Assembly (NCBI GenBank): GCA_003854985.1
Contig: RQOG01000105.1
Coordinates: 1-64,000, forward strand
Direction of reading: 5' to 3'
Length of the DNA: 64,000 nucleotides
Source: Calditrichota bacterium
GTDB lineage: Bacteria; Calditrichota; Calditrichia; Calditrichales; Calditrichaceae
Of this stretch, positions 7,971 through 16,240 are shown in pieces. The notes beneath the pieces are model-generated. The model saw nothing but the letters and a program-made list of their open reading frames with translations, made no database searches and had not been told where the DNA came from. How positions within the stretch are numbered: the first letter of the stretch is position 1; the number at the start of each line of letters is the position of its first letter. The position numbers were made by a program, and so were the translations under genes.

Positions 7971-9401
7971 ATGATGAGTGAAAACCCAAAATCAACGAAA
8001 TCCGGAAATCATAACCAATCTGCGGTTCAGACAGTTTACCCCAAATACAAACCCAGCGGTGTGGAGTGGATTGGCGAGATTCCGGAGCATTGGGATAAAA
8101 TTAAGTTAAAGTATATAGCAAAGGTCCAATCAAGTAACGTAGATAAAAAGACTATTGAAGGTGAAATTCCAATACTTTTATGCAATTATGTTGATGTTTA
8201 TAAAAATGAATTTATTGATGATTCTTTTAATTTTATGGAAGCAACAGCAACAGAAAGGGAAATTGAAAAATTTATTCTAAAAAAGGGAAATGTCTTAATT
8301 ACTAAAGATTCGGAAACACCTGATGATATTGCGAATCCGACACTAGTGAAAAAAGATTTTGATAATGTAATTTGTGGTTATCATTTAGCACAAATTTATT
8401 CAAAACAAACAAAGTTATTAGGAAATTTTTTATTCAGATTATTTCAAACAAAACAATTTAATTCACATTTTGAAGTATCAGCAAATGGAGTAACAAGATT
8501 TGGTTTACCGCTTGAATCAATAACAGATGTTGAAATTATTATCCCAAATGAATCCGAGCAAACCGCCATTGCCAATTACCTGGACGACAAAACCGCTAAA
8601 ATTGACACACTAATCGAGAAGAAGAAAAAACTGATTGATCTGTTCAAAGAAGAACGCGCGGCCATTATTAACCAGGCCGTAACCCGCGGCATTGATCCTG
8701 ATGTAAAACTCAAACCCAGCGGCATTGACTGGCTTGGTGATATTCCCGAACATTGGGAAATGAAGAAGTTAAAGTATCTGACGAAAACAATTTCAAAAGG
8801 TACGACACCTTCGACTATTGGCTCAGAAGTATTATCTGAAGGTAAAATACGTTTTTTAAAGGCTGAAAATATTTTACAATCAAATAAAATTTCGAAATAT
8901 CCAGAATTCTTCATCGATGAGGAAACGAATCAATTACTTAAACGATCTGAATTACATGAAACTGATATTTTAATAGTTATTGCAGGTGCCACGATAGGAA
9001 AAATAGGAATTCTGTTTAAAGAATTATTACCAGCAAATACAAACCAAGCAGTTTGTTTTATTCGATTAATAGATAGTGAAAAGTCACAATGGATATGGTT
9101 ATTTTTTCAATCACATTTTATTAAACAGACAATATTCTTAGCATCTGTGCAAGCAGCACAACCAAATTTATCAATGGAAAGTATAGGTAATTTTTCGATA
9201 GTACTGACAGAACAGAATGAAATTTTAGAGATTATCCAACATATAGAAATAGAAACAAAAAGAATAGATGAAACCATTTACAAAATAGAAAAAGAAATAG
9301 AACTGCTGGCGGAGTACCGCACAGCGTTAATCAGCGAAGTGGTAACGGGCAAAATAAAGGTAACTGATAATTCTAATCCCTTAGGGATGCAATCTTTGTA
9401 A
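7971..9401 (+). CDS. hsdS: Type I restriction-modification specificity subunit HsdS
   Basis: This 476-residue protein is the DNA-recognition subunit, which sets the bipartite target of the HsdM/HsdR complex. It has two target recognition domains (about 25-200 and 250-420). Each opens with a near-identical segment: KPSGVEWIGEIPEHW, then KPSGIDWLGDIPEHW. Each is followed by a conserved helical spacer, with DDKTAKIDTLIEKKK in the centre and YRTALISEVVTGKI at the end. The two openings are also alike as DNA (about 8050-8115 and 8710-8776), which allows recombination between domains. The first 25 or so residues are atypical: part of them is encoded by an inverted copy of the dispersed repeat. The domain interiors are AT-rich compared with the conserved segments. 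Confidence 0.92.
   Translation: MMSENPKSTKSGNHNQSAVQTVYPKYKPSGVEWIGEIPEHWDKIKLKYIAKVQSSNVDKKTIEGEIPILLCNYVDVYKNEFIDDSFNFMEATATEREIEKFILKKGNVLITKDSETPDDIANPTLVKKDFDNVICGYHLAQIYSKQTKLLGNFLFRLFQTKQFNSHFEVSANGVTRFGLPLESITDVEIIIPNESEQTAIANYLDDKTAKIDTLIEKKKKLIDLFKEERAAIINQAVTRGIDPDVKLKPSGIDWLGDIPEHWEMKKLKYLTKTISKGTTPSTIGSEVLSEGKIRFLKAENILQSNKISKYPEFFIDEETNQLLKRSELHETDILIVIAGATIGKIGILFKELLPANTNQAVCFIRLIDSEKSQWIWLFFQSHFIKQTIFLASVQAAQPNLSMESIGNFSIVLTEQNEILEIIQHIEIETKRIDETIYKIEKEIELLAEYRTALISEVVTGKIKVTDNSNPLGMQSL
8017..8032 (-). repeat. Inverted partial copy of dispersed repeat inside hsdS
   Basis: AATCTGCGGTTCAGAC is the exact reverse complement of the first 16 bases of copy A (7301-7316). It is translated in frame within the non-conserved N-terminus of HsdS. 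Confidence 0.75.
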
Positions 9402-9427
9402 AAAAAAGGATACTAAAAATAACTAAA

Positions 9428-9440
9428 ACCCCATCGGGGT
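9428..9440. repeat. Palindrome upstream of transposase
   Basis: ACCCC-ATC-GGGGT is a perfect 5-bp stem with a 3-nt loop, 12 bp before the transposase start. It matches in architecture (5-bp stem, 3-nt loop) the three palindromes downstream of the gene and could be a left-end recognition hairpin. Confidence 0.55.
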
Positions 9441-9451
9441 CAAATAAAAAA

Positions 9452-9913
9452 ATGGCCAATACCTATACGCAACTATACGTCCAGATTATTTTTGCAGTAA
9501 AAGACAGAGCAAATCATATTACAGAACAACACCGCGAAGAATTGGAAAAATACATCTGCGGCATTATCAACAATAAAAAATCAAAACCGCTGGCAATATT
9601 TTGCAATCCGGATCATACACATGTATTAATTGGCTTACATCCATCCTTTTCTGTTTCAGACATTGCCAGGGATATTAAAGCTAATTCTTCAAGATTTATT
9701 AATGAAAAGAAATGGATTAGAGGTAAGTTTAACTGGCAGGATGGTTTTGGTGCATTTTCGTATGCCAAATCGCAATTAAACAATGTCGTAAAATATGTAC
9801 TGAATCAGCCTTTTCATCACAAAAAGAAATCATTCAGAGAAGAGTATATGGAGTTTTTAAAGAAATTTGAGATAGATTTTGATCCGCAATATTTATTTGA
9901 ATGGATTGAATGA
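9452..9913 (+). CDS. IS200-like / REP-associated-type tyrosine transposase (Y1_Tnp)
   Basis: This 153-residue HUH-superfamily protein has the metal-binding HUH motif in NPDHTHVLIGL and a downstream Tyr-bearing helix, AFSYAKSQLNNVVKYVLNQ, that should hold the nucleophile. It would cut and rejoin single-stranded DNA at hairpins. Sequence style (FHHKKKSFREEYMEFL near the end) fits the single-gene transposases related to RAYTs. Short palindromes lie on both sides: one at 9428-9440, and three with TAT loops at 9920-10041. The ORF is intact. It separates hsdS from hsdR, so it probably arrived after the restriction operon was in place or was carried with it. Confidence 0.85.
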   Translation: MANTYTQLYVQIIFAVKDRANHITEQHREELEKYICGIINNKKSKPLAIFCNPDHTHVLIGLHPSFSVSDIARDIKANSSRFINEKKWIRGKFNWQDGFGAFSYAKSQLNNVVKYVLNQPFHHKKKSFREEYMEFLKKFEIDFDPQYLFEWIE

Positions 9914-9919
9914 AATGAC

Positions 9920-10041
9920 ACAGCTATGCTGTTAACTTGTTTTTAGTTACCGGCACAGTTACAAAGGTACCGCAACTATGTTGCTTTTTTACTATTTATT
10001 TAGCTACCGGCACAGATACAAAAATCAGGCAACTATGTTGC
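9920..10041 (+). repeat. Tandem palindrome array downstream of transposase
   Basis: Three hairpins with TAT loops lie in series: ACAGC-TAT-GCTGT (9920-9932), GCAAC-TAT-GTTGC (9972-9984) and GCAAC-TAT-GTTGC (10029-10041). They are spaced by related linkers containing AGTTACCGGCACAG (9945-9958) and AGCTACCGGCACAG (10002-10015). The repeating unit is about 57 bp. It probably represents the cognate REP-like substrate of the adjacent transposase. The two GCAAC hairpins are followed by T-runs and might also end transcription. Confidence 0.75.
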
Positions 10042-10081
10042 TTTTTTTACTTTTTAATTATTTTTCAAACAAGGTATAGTT

Positions 10082-13069
10082 ATGAATAATCTACACACAG
10101 AATCAACATTTGAATCAGCAATTATTGAAGGTTTAATAGCTAATAACTGGTTTGAAGGTAAAGCAGAAAATTTTAATAATGAACTGGCTTTGGATACAAA
10201 CGCCGTACTTGAATTTATTAAAACATCCCAGCCTAGTGAATGGGAGTCTCTCAAATCCTATTACCGGGATGAAACAGAAAGTAAATTTATCCAACGGTTA
10301 TCTAAGGAACTCGATTTACGCGGTATGCTTGATGTTATCCGGCACGGTATTACCGACAGCGGCATTAAATTCAGATTAGCTTATTTTAAGCCGGACAGCG
10401 GACTTAATCCCGATACACTGAAATTATATAATTTTAACAGACATTATGTTACCCGGCAAGTGCACTATTCATCGAAAAATAAAAAAAGTATTGATCTGGT
10501 TATTTCATTAAACGGTCTTCCTGTTGCCACCATCGAACTTAAGAATCATTTCACCGGGCAGAGAGTCAGCGACGCCATTGAGCAGTATAAAACCAGCCGC
10601 GATCCCAAAGAAATATTATTTCAATTCAAAAAAAGAGCTATCGTCCATTTTACGGTTGATCCCGATGAAGTGTATTTTACAACCAAATTGGAAAGCGGCG
10701 GTACGCGATTTTTTCCTTTTAATAAGGGTTATAACGATGGCGCCGGGAATCCGCCGGCTAAGGATTACACCACGTACCGATCCGCCTACTTTTGGGAAGA
10801 TATTTTAGCCATTGATAGCTGGACGGAAATCATCGGCCGGTATATCCATCTTCATAAAGAGGAATACACCGTTGAAGGGAGAAAGTACTATAAAGAAACC
10901 ATGTTGTTCCCCCGGTTTCACCAATTGGATGTGGTCAGGCAATTAATTGCACATGCTAAAGAATCAGGCAGCGGCCAACGGTACTTAATTGAGCATTCGG
11001 CCGGTAGTGGTAAAAGTAATTCCATCGCCTGGCTGGCCTACCGCTTATCTTCCCTTTATGATTCGTTCGATAAAAAGATTTTCGATTCCATTATTGTGAT
11101 CACGGATCGCAACGTACTCGATCAGCAGTTACAAAATACCATCTACCAGTTTGAACACAAAACCGGCGTTGTTCAGCGTATAGATGTCGATTCACAACAA
11201 TTAGCCGAAGCTATTACAAAAGGCGACCCGATAATCATCACTACCCTGCAAAAATTTCCATTCGCTTTAAACCATCTCACGGAAGTTCCAAATAAAAAAT
11301 ATGCGGTTATTATCGATGAAGCTCGTAGTAGTCAAGGCGGCGAAGCCAGCCGTAAAATGACCGAAGCGCTGGTTGGTAAAAATGTTTCTCTGGAAGAATC
11401 GGAAAAAGTAGAGGGTGAAATTGAAGCCGGCGTTCTGGATGAAGACGATTATGTCCGGGAAGTTATTCAAAAAAGAGGTCCGCAGAAAAATATCAGTCTG
11501 TTTGCATTTACGGCAACACCCAAGCCAAAAACACTGGAAGTATTTGGTAAAAAAGATGGGGAAGGTAAACCACAGCCATTCCATCTTTACTCGATGCGCC
11601 AGGCCATCGAAGAAGGTTTTATACTTGATGTTCTCAAGAATTATACAACTTATGAAACCTATTATAGATTTAATAAAACCATAGAAGATGATCCATTACT
11701 GAATAAAAAGAAAGCTGTAAGAGCGATTGGTAGATTTGCTTCATTACATCCGACGAATTTAGCTCAGAAAACGGAGGTCATGGTTGAGCATTTCCGCCAG
11801 ATAACCATGAAAAAGATCGGCGGAAAGGCAAAGGCCATGGTGGTTACCGCATCCCGGAAACACGCCTTAAAATTTTACCTGGAATTTAAAGAGTATATCA
11901 AAGAAAAAGGTTATAAAGGCATAAGGCCACTGGTTGCTTTTTCGGGTTCATTAACGGATGATCTTTATCCTGATGGGATTACCGAAGCCCAATTAAATAA
12001 ATTCGGCGAAAAGGAACTTCCTGAAAAATTTAACACAACCGAATACCAGGTTTTACTGGTAGCTGATAAATATCAATATGGATTTGATCAGCCATTGCTG
12101 CATACTATGTATGTGGATAAAAAATTATCCGGTGTTAAAGCGGTTCAAACCTTATCACGGTTAAACCGAACCTATCCTGGTAAAGAAGATACGTTTGTTC
12201 TTGATTTCGCCAACGACCGGCAAACCATCATTGATTCATTTCAGCCTTATTATGAGATGACGATGATGAGTGAATCAACCGATCCGAATCATCTTTATGA
12301 TTTAAAGGGTAAAACCGATTCCGCACAGGTATATTTTCAATCAGAGATCGACACTTTCTCAAAAGTGTTTTATAAACCAGGAAGCGCATCCGTTAGGGAT
12401 CAGGGCAAATTATACGCGTATATAGATCCGGCCGTTGATCGGTATAAAGCAATGGATGAAGAACATCAGGATGATTTCAAGAAATCATTGACTGCATTTG
12501 TTCGGCTTTATTCTTTTCTTTCCCAGGTTATGCCTTTTCAGGATGTCGATCTGGAAAAATTATATTCTTTTGGCAGATATTTATTAACCAAATTACCCAA
12601 AGCAGACTATACGGAACGATTGAAACTTGATAATGAAGTTGCTCTCGAATATTATCGCCTTCAAAAGATTGCCGAAGGCGATCTGGTTTTACAGGTACAG
12701 GGTAAACATGAGCTTGATCCTCCGACCGAAGCCGGAATCAGCAGGGATAAGGAAGAAAAGGATAAACTCTCCAATATCATTGCGCTCTTAAACGAGAAAT
12801 ATAATTTTGATTTTACCGATCAGGATCGTTTGTATTTTGAGCAGATCGAGCAAGCATTATATGAAAATGATGAGCTTAAAATAAGAGCAAAAAACAATCC
12901 TATAGAAAACTTCAAATATGCCTTTGATGAAATCTTCATTCAGACTTTAATTGACCGGATGGATGCTAACCAGGAAATCTTTGATAAGATTATGGTCAAT
13001 TCGGAATTTAAAGATGATGTAAAGAACTGGCTGACAAAAAAGATATATCAGCGGTTTAAAGAAGAATAA
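10082..13069 (+). CDS. hsdR: Type I restriction endonuclease subunit HsdR
   Basis: This 995-residue motor and nuclease subunit translocates DNA and cuts far from the recognition site when bound to HsdM/HsdS on unmethylated DNA. The PD-(D/E)XK nuclease is N-terminal (Asp near 138, then IELK near 152). The SF2 helicase motor has Walker A in HSAGSGKSN (near 307), motif II near 412, motif III as FTATPK (near 476), and motifs V-VI in QYGFDQP and TLSRLNRTYPG. Motif II reads IIDEARSSQ, where DEAH-SSQ is usual in close relatives. The start ATG follows AAGG. A C-terminal helical region for assembly is present, so the length looks complete. Confidence 0.92.
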   Translation: MNNLHTESTFESAIIEGLIANNWFEGKAENFNNELALDTNAVLEFIKTSQPSEWESLKSYYRDETESKFIQRLSKELDLRGMLDVIRHGITDSGIKFRLAYFKPDSGLNPDTLKLYNFNRHYVTRQVHYSSKNKKSIDLVISLNGLPVATIELKNHFTGQRVSDAIEQYKTSRDPKEILFQFKKRAIVHFTVDPDEVYFTTKLESGGTRFFPFNKGYNDGAGNPPAKDYTTYRSAYFWEDILAIDSWTEIIGRYIHLHKEEYTVEGRKYYKETMLFPRFHQLDVVRQLIAHAKESGSGQRYLIEHSAGSGKSNSIAWLAYRLSSLYDSFDKKIFDSIIVITDRNVLDQQLQNTIYQFEHKTGVVQRIDVDSQQLAEAITKGDPIIITTLQKFPFALNHLTEVPNKKYAVIIDEARSSQGGEASRKMTEALVGKNVSLEESEKVEGEIEAGVLDEDDYVREVIQKRGPQKNISLFAFTATPKPKTLEVFGKKDGEGKPQPFHLYSMRQAIEEGFILDVLKNYTTYETYYRFNKTIEDDPLLNKKKAVRAIGRFASLHPTNLAQKTEVMVEHFRQITMKKIGGKAKAMVVTASRKHALKFYLEFKEYIKEKGYKGIRPLVAFSGSLTDDLYPDGITEAQLNKFGEKELPEKFNTTEYQVLLVADKYQYGFDQPLLHTMYVDKKLSGVKAVQTLSRLNRTYPGKEDTFVLDFANDRQTIIDSFQPYYEMTMMSESTDPNHLYDLKGKTDSAQVYFQSEIDTFSKVFYKPGSASVRDQGKLYAYIDPAVDRYKAMDEEHQDDFKKSLTAFVRLYSFLSQVMPFQDVDLEKLYSFGRYLLTKLPKADYTERLKLDNEVALEYYRLQKIAEGDLVLQVQGKHELDPPTEAGISRDKEEKDKLSNIIALLNEKYNFDFTDQDRLYFEQIEQALYENDELKIRAKNNPIENFKYAFDEIFIQTLIDRMDANQEIFDKIMVNSEFKDDVKNWLTKKIYQRFKEE

Positions 13070-13102
13070 AGTTAAAAGATTACAATTCAAAGACAGGTTC
13101 AC

Positions 13103-13168
13103 GTGAGTGATATAGAACTCTTCAAATTATCAGACCAGAACGTAGAAGAGCTTGAAAAAAACGGTTGA
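13103..13168 (+). pseudogene. Remnant of a DUF5655/NucS-like nuclease-family gene
   Basis: A GTG-started reading frame of 22 codons encodes SDIELFKLSDQNVEELEKNG and then stops. From memory this resembles the N-terminus of the DUF5655/DUF91 (NucS-like) proteins often found beside type I restriction genes. Directly after the stop, in the +1 frame (from 13170), the sequence reads VEKSL, which fits the next conserved piece of that family after a frameshift. Beyond about 13190 nothing recognisable remains. The rest of the 13070-13442 spacer holds only the third composite repeat. Family identity is from memory and needs a search. Confidence 0.4.
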
Positions 13169-13386
13169 AGTTGAAAAATCACTATATATTTTTCTCTAAA
13201 AAGACTTGGATACCTTCCTTAACATTACCTTTTATACTTCGGAATACAGAATACTTTATACGGATCTGTCAGGGGACGGCTGAGTTTTACAATGCATTTC
13301 GGATTTTATATTATTTTCCAATGCCGAACGCCAAACGCCGTTTAGCGAAGGTTTGTTTTCATTGTGCTCTGATGGGGATGCTCAGG

Positions 13387-13422
13387 CGATAACGATTACG
13401 AGCACGATCAGCGTTCAACGAT
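13387..13422 (+). repeat. Composite repeat copy 3: (CGATNN)4 plus partial core
   Basis: Four hexamers (CGATAA, CGATTA, CGAGCA, CGATCA) lead into GCGTTCAACGAT, the left part of the core seen at 3272 and 3501. The right part of the core is missing. This copy lies on the far side of the restriction island. Confidence 0.7.
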
Positions 13423-13442
13423 AATTGGGCGGGAAATTTATA

Positions 13443-14657
13443 CTATCCGGATTTTGAATCATGTTTACGGACGTTTATTCTTTCGGCATAGGTGAGCCCG
13501 GTTACGGCCAAAATACCCAGCCCGCCGGCAAAATACCAGACGGCATCGGGATGCAGGGTGTCGTAAATATAAGTTCCCGCTACCGGCCCGATCACATGGG
13601 AAACGGAAAAGGTCAGGGTATACAGCGCCATATACTTGCCGCGGTTTACCGCCGGGGCTCGTCTGGCAATAAAACTGCCGATCAAAGGAAAAACCAGCAT
13701 TTCCCCGATTGTCCAGATGAAAACGGTAAAAGCCGCCCATAATAAACCGCTTGATAAGGGCAATACGGCGAAACCGGCAAACAGAAAAACCGTCCCGATG
13801 CGGATCATTTTCAGCGCGCCATATTTTTCCGTTTTATGAATCAAAGGCATCTCAACGGCGGTAATCATCAATGTGTTCAGGGTCATCAGCAACCCGATAT
13901 GATATTCGAACAGGCCGGAAAATTTTTTCAGGTATAACGTCCAGGTGCTGAATACCTGGGAAAAAACCAGGCCTATGGACAGCATGATCAGCAAAAGGAA
14001 TAAATAGAAGCCATCGCGCAAAGGATTTTTGGCATTCACGGAATTCTGAGTATCGCTTTGGATACCGATATCCAGTCTGCGAAAGAAATACAGCAATACA
14101 AAAGAAGCAAAAATACAGGTCAGCCCATCGATCCAGAACAGGTAGCTATAATTCAGCATGACTAAAAAGCCGCCCATGGCCGGTCCCACCGCCATACCCA
14201 GGTTCAGGGCCAGACGGTTAAGAGCGAATCCGCGGGCCATAAGCTCCGGAGAACAGACGTGTGTCATCGCCGTGATGTTGGCCGGCCGCAGTGATTCGTT
14301 GACGATTGCGGAAAAAAACAGAGCCAGCGCTATGGAAAGCCCGGAATCCATATAGCCGAGAATAATGAAACCCAATCCGCCGAAAAACAGGCTGATAAAC
14401 TGGATACGCAGCGCGCCGATACGGTCGCACAACCATCCGCCCAGCAGACAGCCGATCATCGATCCGAAACCGAACAGGCCGATCAACCGGCCGGCTTCAA
14501 CGGTGGAAAACCCTTTCTGCACGGTCAGATAAAGACTCAAAAAAACCAGCACCATCGTGCCGCTGCGGTTGATCAGCATAACCAGCGACAAAAGCCATGC
14601 TTCGCGCGGCAGACCGGAATAGGCTTCCAGGTAAAGATTTTTAACAGATCTGAGCAT
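13443..14657 (-). CDS. MFS transporter
   Basis: This is a 404-residue inner-membrane protein with about twelve hydrophobic segments and the layout of the major facilitator superfamily. The loop after the second segment, GGWLCDRIGALR, is the MFS motif A region (G-x-x-x-D-R-x-G). It is probably a drug or small-molecule exporter of the YdhP/MdtH type, but substrate cannot be assigned. The ATG is preceded by AGGAATCC. The gene follows mscL on the same strand, with a terminator-like hairpin between them, so it likely has its own promoter in the 14658-14741 gap. Confidence 0.85.
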   Translation of the reverse strand: MLRSVKNLYLEAYSGLPREAWLLSLVMLINRSGTMVLVFLSLYLTVQKGFSTVEAGRLIGLFGFGSMIGCLLGGWLCDRIGALRIQFISLFFGGLGFIILGYMDSGLSIALALFFSAIVNESLRPANITAMTHVCSPELMARGFALNRLALNLGMAVGPAMGGFLVMLNYSYLFWIDGLTCIFASFVLLYFFRRLDIGIQSDTQNSVNAKNPLRDGFYLFLLLIMLSIGLVFSQVFSTWTLYLKKFSGLFEYHIGLLMTLNTLMITAVEMPLIHKTEKYGALKMIRIGTVFLFAGFAVLPLSSGLLWAAFTVFIWTIGEMLVFPLIGSFIARRAPAVNRGKYMALYTLTFSVSHVIGPVAGTYIYDTLHPDAVWYFAGGLGILAVTGLTYAERINVRKHDSKSG

Positions 14658-14741
14658 CTTACGGATTCCTGATCCTGTATAAAATGAAGGGCAAGATAGC
14701 TATTGGTCAGGGTATAGACAAATAAAATATCAGCAGAGAAT

Positions 14742-14769
14742 AAAAAAAAGCCCTTTGCAGGGCCTTTTG
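14742..14769 (-). terminator. Terminator downstream of mscL
   Basis: On the minus strand the sequence reads AAGGCCCTGCAAAGGGCTT followed by a run of T. The core stem is GCCCT/AGGGC, extended by AA/TT with one bulged G. It lies a few bases after the mscL stop codon. Confidence 0.65.
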
Positions 14770-14773
14770 ATTT

Positions 14774-15232
14774 TTAAGCGGTTTTTAAGTCCGATGTGCA
14801 ATATGGACAACGTACGGCTTTAATTGGAATTTTGGAAAAACAAAAAGGACATTCTTTTTCCGTTGGCGCCGGCGGTTTAACTTCTTCTTTGCGTTTCATC
14901 TTATTCATGCTGCGGATTAACAGAAAAACACAGAAAGCGATAATAATAAAACTGATAATCGTGTTAATAAAATAGCCGTAATTCAGCGTCACGGCCCCGG
15001 CGGCCTTGGCTGCAGCCAGACTGGCATAAGGTCCGGCGACTTCAAGTCCGTCTTTCAGGGTGATAAAGAAATTGGAAAAATCCACATTGCCCAGCAATAA
15101 TCCGATAGGCGGCATAATGATATCGTCGACCATGGATTTGATAATTGTGCCAAAAGCCGCGCCAATGATGATACCGACAGCCATATCCACCACATTCCCG
15201 CGCATGGCAAATTCCTTGAATTCCTTGAACAT
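14774..15232 (-). CDS. mscL: Large-conductance mechanosensitive channel MscL with zinc-ribbon tail
   Basis: MscL forms a homopentameric inner-membrane pore that opens under membrane tension and releases solutes after osmotic downshock. The N-terminus [18 protein letters not shown] is the family signature, followed by TM1 (about 18-45) and TM2 (about 85-110). The C-terminal end carries two CxxC pairs (CPFC...CPYC), a zinc-ribbon-like extension found in some MscL proteins but absent in E. coli. The ATG at 15232 has a strong GGAGG at 7-nt spacing; the TTG one codon upstream is unlikely. Confidence 0.93.
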   Translation of the reverse strand: MFKEFKEFAMRGNVVDMAVGIIIGAAFGTIIKSMVDDIIMPPIGLLLGNVDFSNFFITLKDGLEVAGPYASLAAAKAAGAVTLNYGYFINTIISFIIIAFCVFLLIRSMNKMKRKEEVKPPAPTEKECPFCFSKIPIKAVRCPYCTSDLKTA

Positions 15233-15464
15233 CAATGATCCTCCTTTTTTTGTAGTGAGTCAGGATTTGGTTTTATGAAGTTAATGGTTAAATATAATAA
15301 TAAATTGGCACTGGTACTTCATTTTTTTACTGTTTTTTAAGTCTGATAATTGATAACAGTAATAGTTAATGATATTCCATTTTTTATGGTCTCAGATAGA
15401 ATAACCTGGCAGTCCCCGGGGATCATTAATTTTAAAATAACACAGGCAGGATTGATAATGAAAC

Positions 15465-16109
15465 TCAGGAATTACCTGATTTCACAATATAGATCGCAAA
15501 AAGCAGGCTGTTCTCGGTATTCGTTCCGCCCTTCATTATCAGGCGTTGTTTTTTTAATAGCTTAAAGCCGTATTTTTCAAGAATGGCGTCGATATAAACG
15601 GATTTATGGGCAAAAACAGGCACGCCCCATTCGGTATCAATTTTATCATAAATACCCTCTGAACTATCCGTTTTTTCCGGCGGCACTGCGATTGTAAAAG
15701 CGAAAATGCCGTTTGTTTTTATGATTCTTGAAACCTCTTTAACCGCAAAATCCAGTTCGGAGAAAAAATGTAAAAGGCCGCTGGAAATGATATACGGAAA
15801 ATACCGGTCGGCATAAGGCCAGGGCGTTTCGGTTATATCAACGCATTTCAGATCATAAGCAAAGCCTTTTACCTGGCAGGCTTCCAGCATCTGCTCCGAA
15901 CCGTCCACCCCGTATACCTTAAGACCCGCCCTGGCAAAAAGCCGGGAACTTAGTCCGGTACCAATGCCGATATCAAGCAGTTTTTCACCGGGATTAATAA
16001 ACTCATAACACATGCCGAAAATGGCGTCCGGGGCGAAATATTCATAGTTGAGCGTCTGCTGATCATAGGTTACCGCATCCTCATCGTGAACCGAAACCGA
16101 TTTTTTCAT
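15465..16109 (-). CDS. Class I SAM-dependent methyltransferase
   Basis: This is a 214-residue cytoplasmic methyltransferase of the Rossmann type. The SAM-binding glycine loop is LLDIGIGTGLSSRLF (near residue 45), with the acidic residue after strand 2 in VYGVDGSEQML, and a motif II/III region around ISSGLLHFF. The substrate is not recognisable; the family includes UbiE/COQ5-like and Methyltransf_11/25 enzymes. It is transcribed alone on the minus strand. Upstream on that strand, TATCTTTG (16181-16174) resembles the Bacteroidota -7 promoter element TAnnTTTG. The 15236-15464 gap to mscL holds no gene that I can support. Confidence 0.8.
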   Translation of the reverse strand: MKKSVSVHDEDAVTYDQQTLNYEYFAPDAIFGMCYEFINPGEKLLDIGIGTGLSSRLFARAGLKVYGVDGSEQMLEACQVKGFAYDLKCVDITETPWPYADRYFPYIISSGLLHFFSELDFAVKEVSRIIKTNGIFAFTIAVPPEKTDSSEGIYDKIDTEWGVPVFAHKSVYIDAILEKYGFKLLKKQRLIMKGGTNTENSLLFAIYIVKSGNS

Positions 16110-16240
16110 AAATGACCTGCCTGTAAAATGTGTTGTTTAATTTATTGAAAATACTCATACGTTGATTATAAGGCAAAGATACATATTTTTTTCTCTTTAC
16201 ATAAACAGGTCATGCTAAAAAAATGGAAGCGGGTTATAGA

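Noticed and set aside
13165-13392. 75-residue + strand ORF after hsdR
   Set aside because: Composition is not coding-like; its start coincides with the decayed nuclease remnant and its end with the composite repeat.
15300-15330. Sigma54-like promoter TTGGCACTGGTACTTC
   Set aside because: The -24 half matches, but the -12 half (CTTC) lacks the TTGC pattern, and no gene on the + strand follows.
15350-15565. 71-residue + strand ORF overlapping the methyltransferase end
   Set aside because: Overlaps a well-supported minus-strand methyltransferase; no motif.
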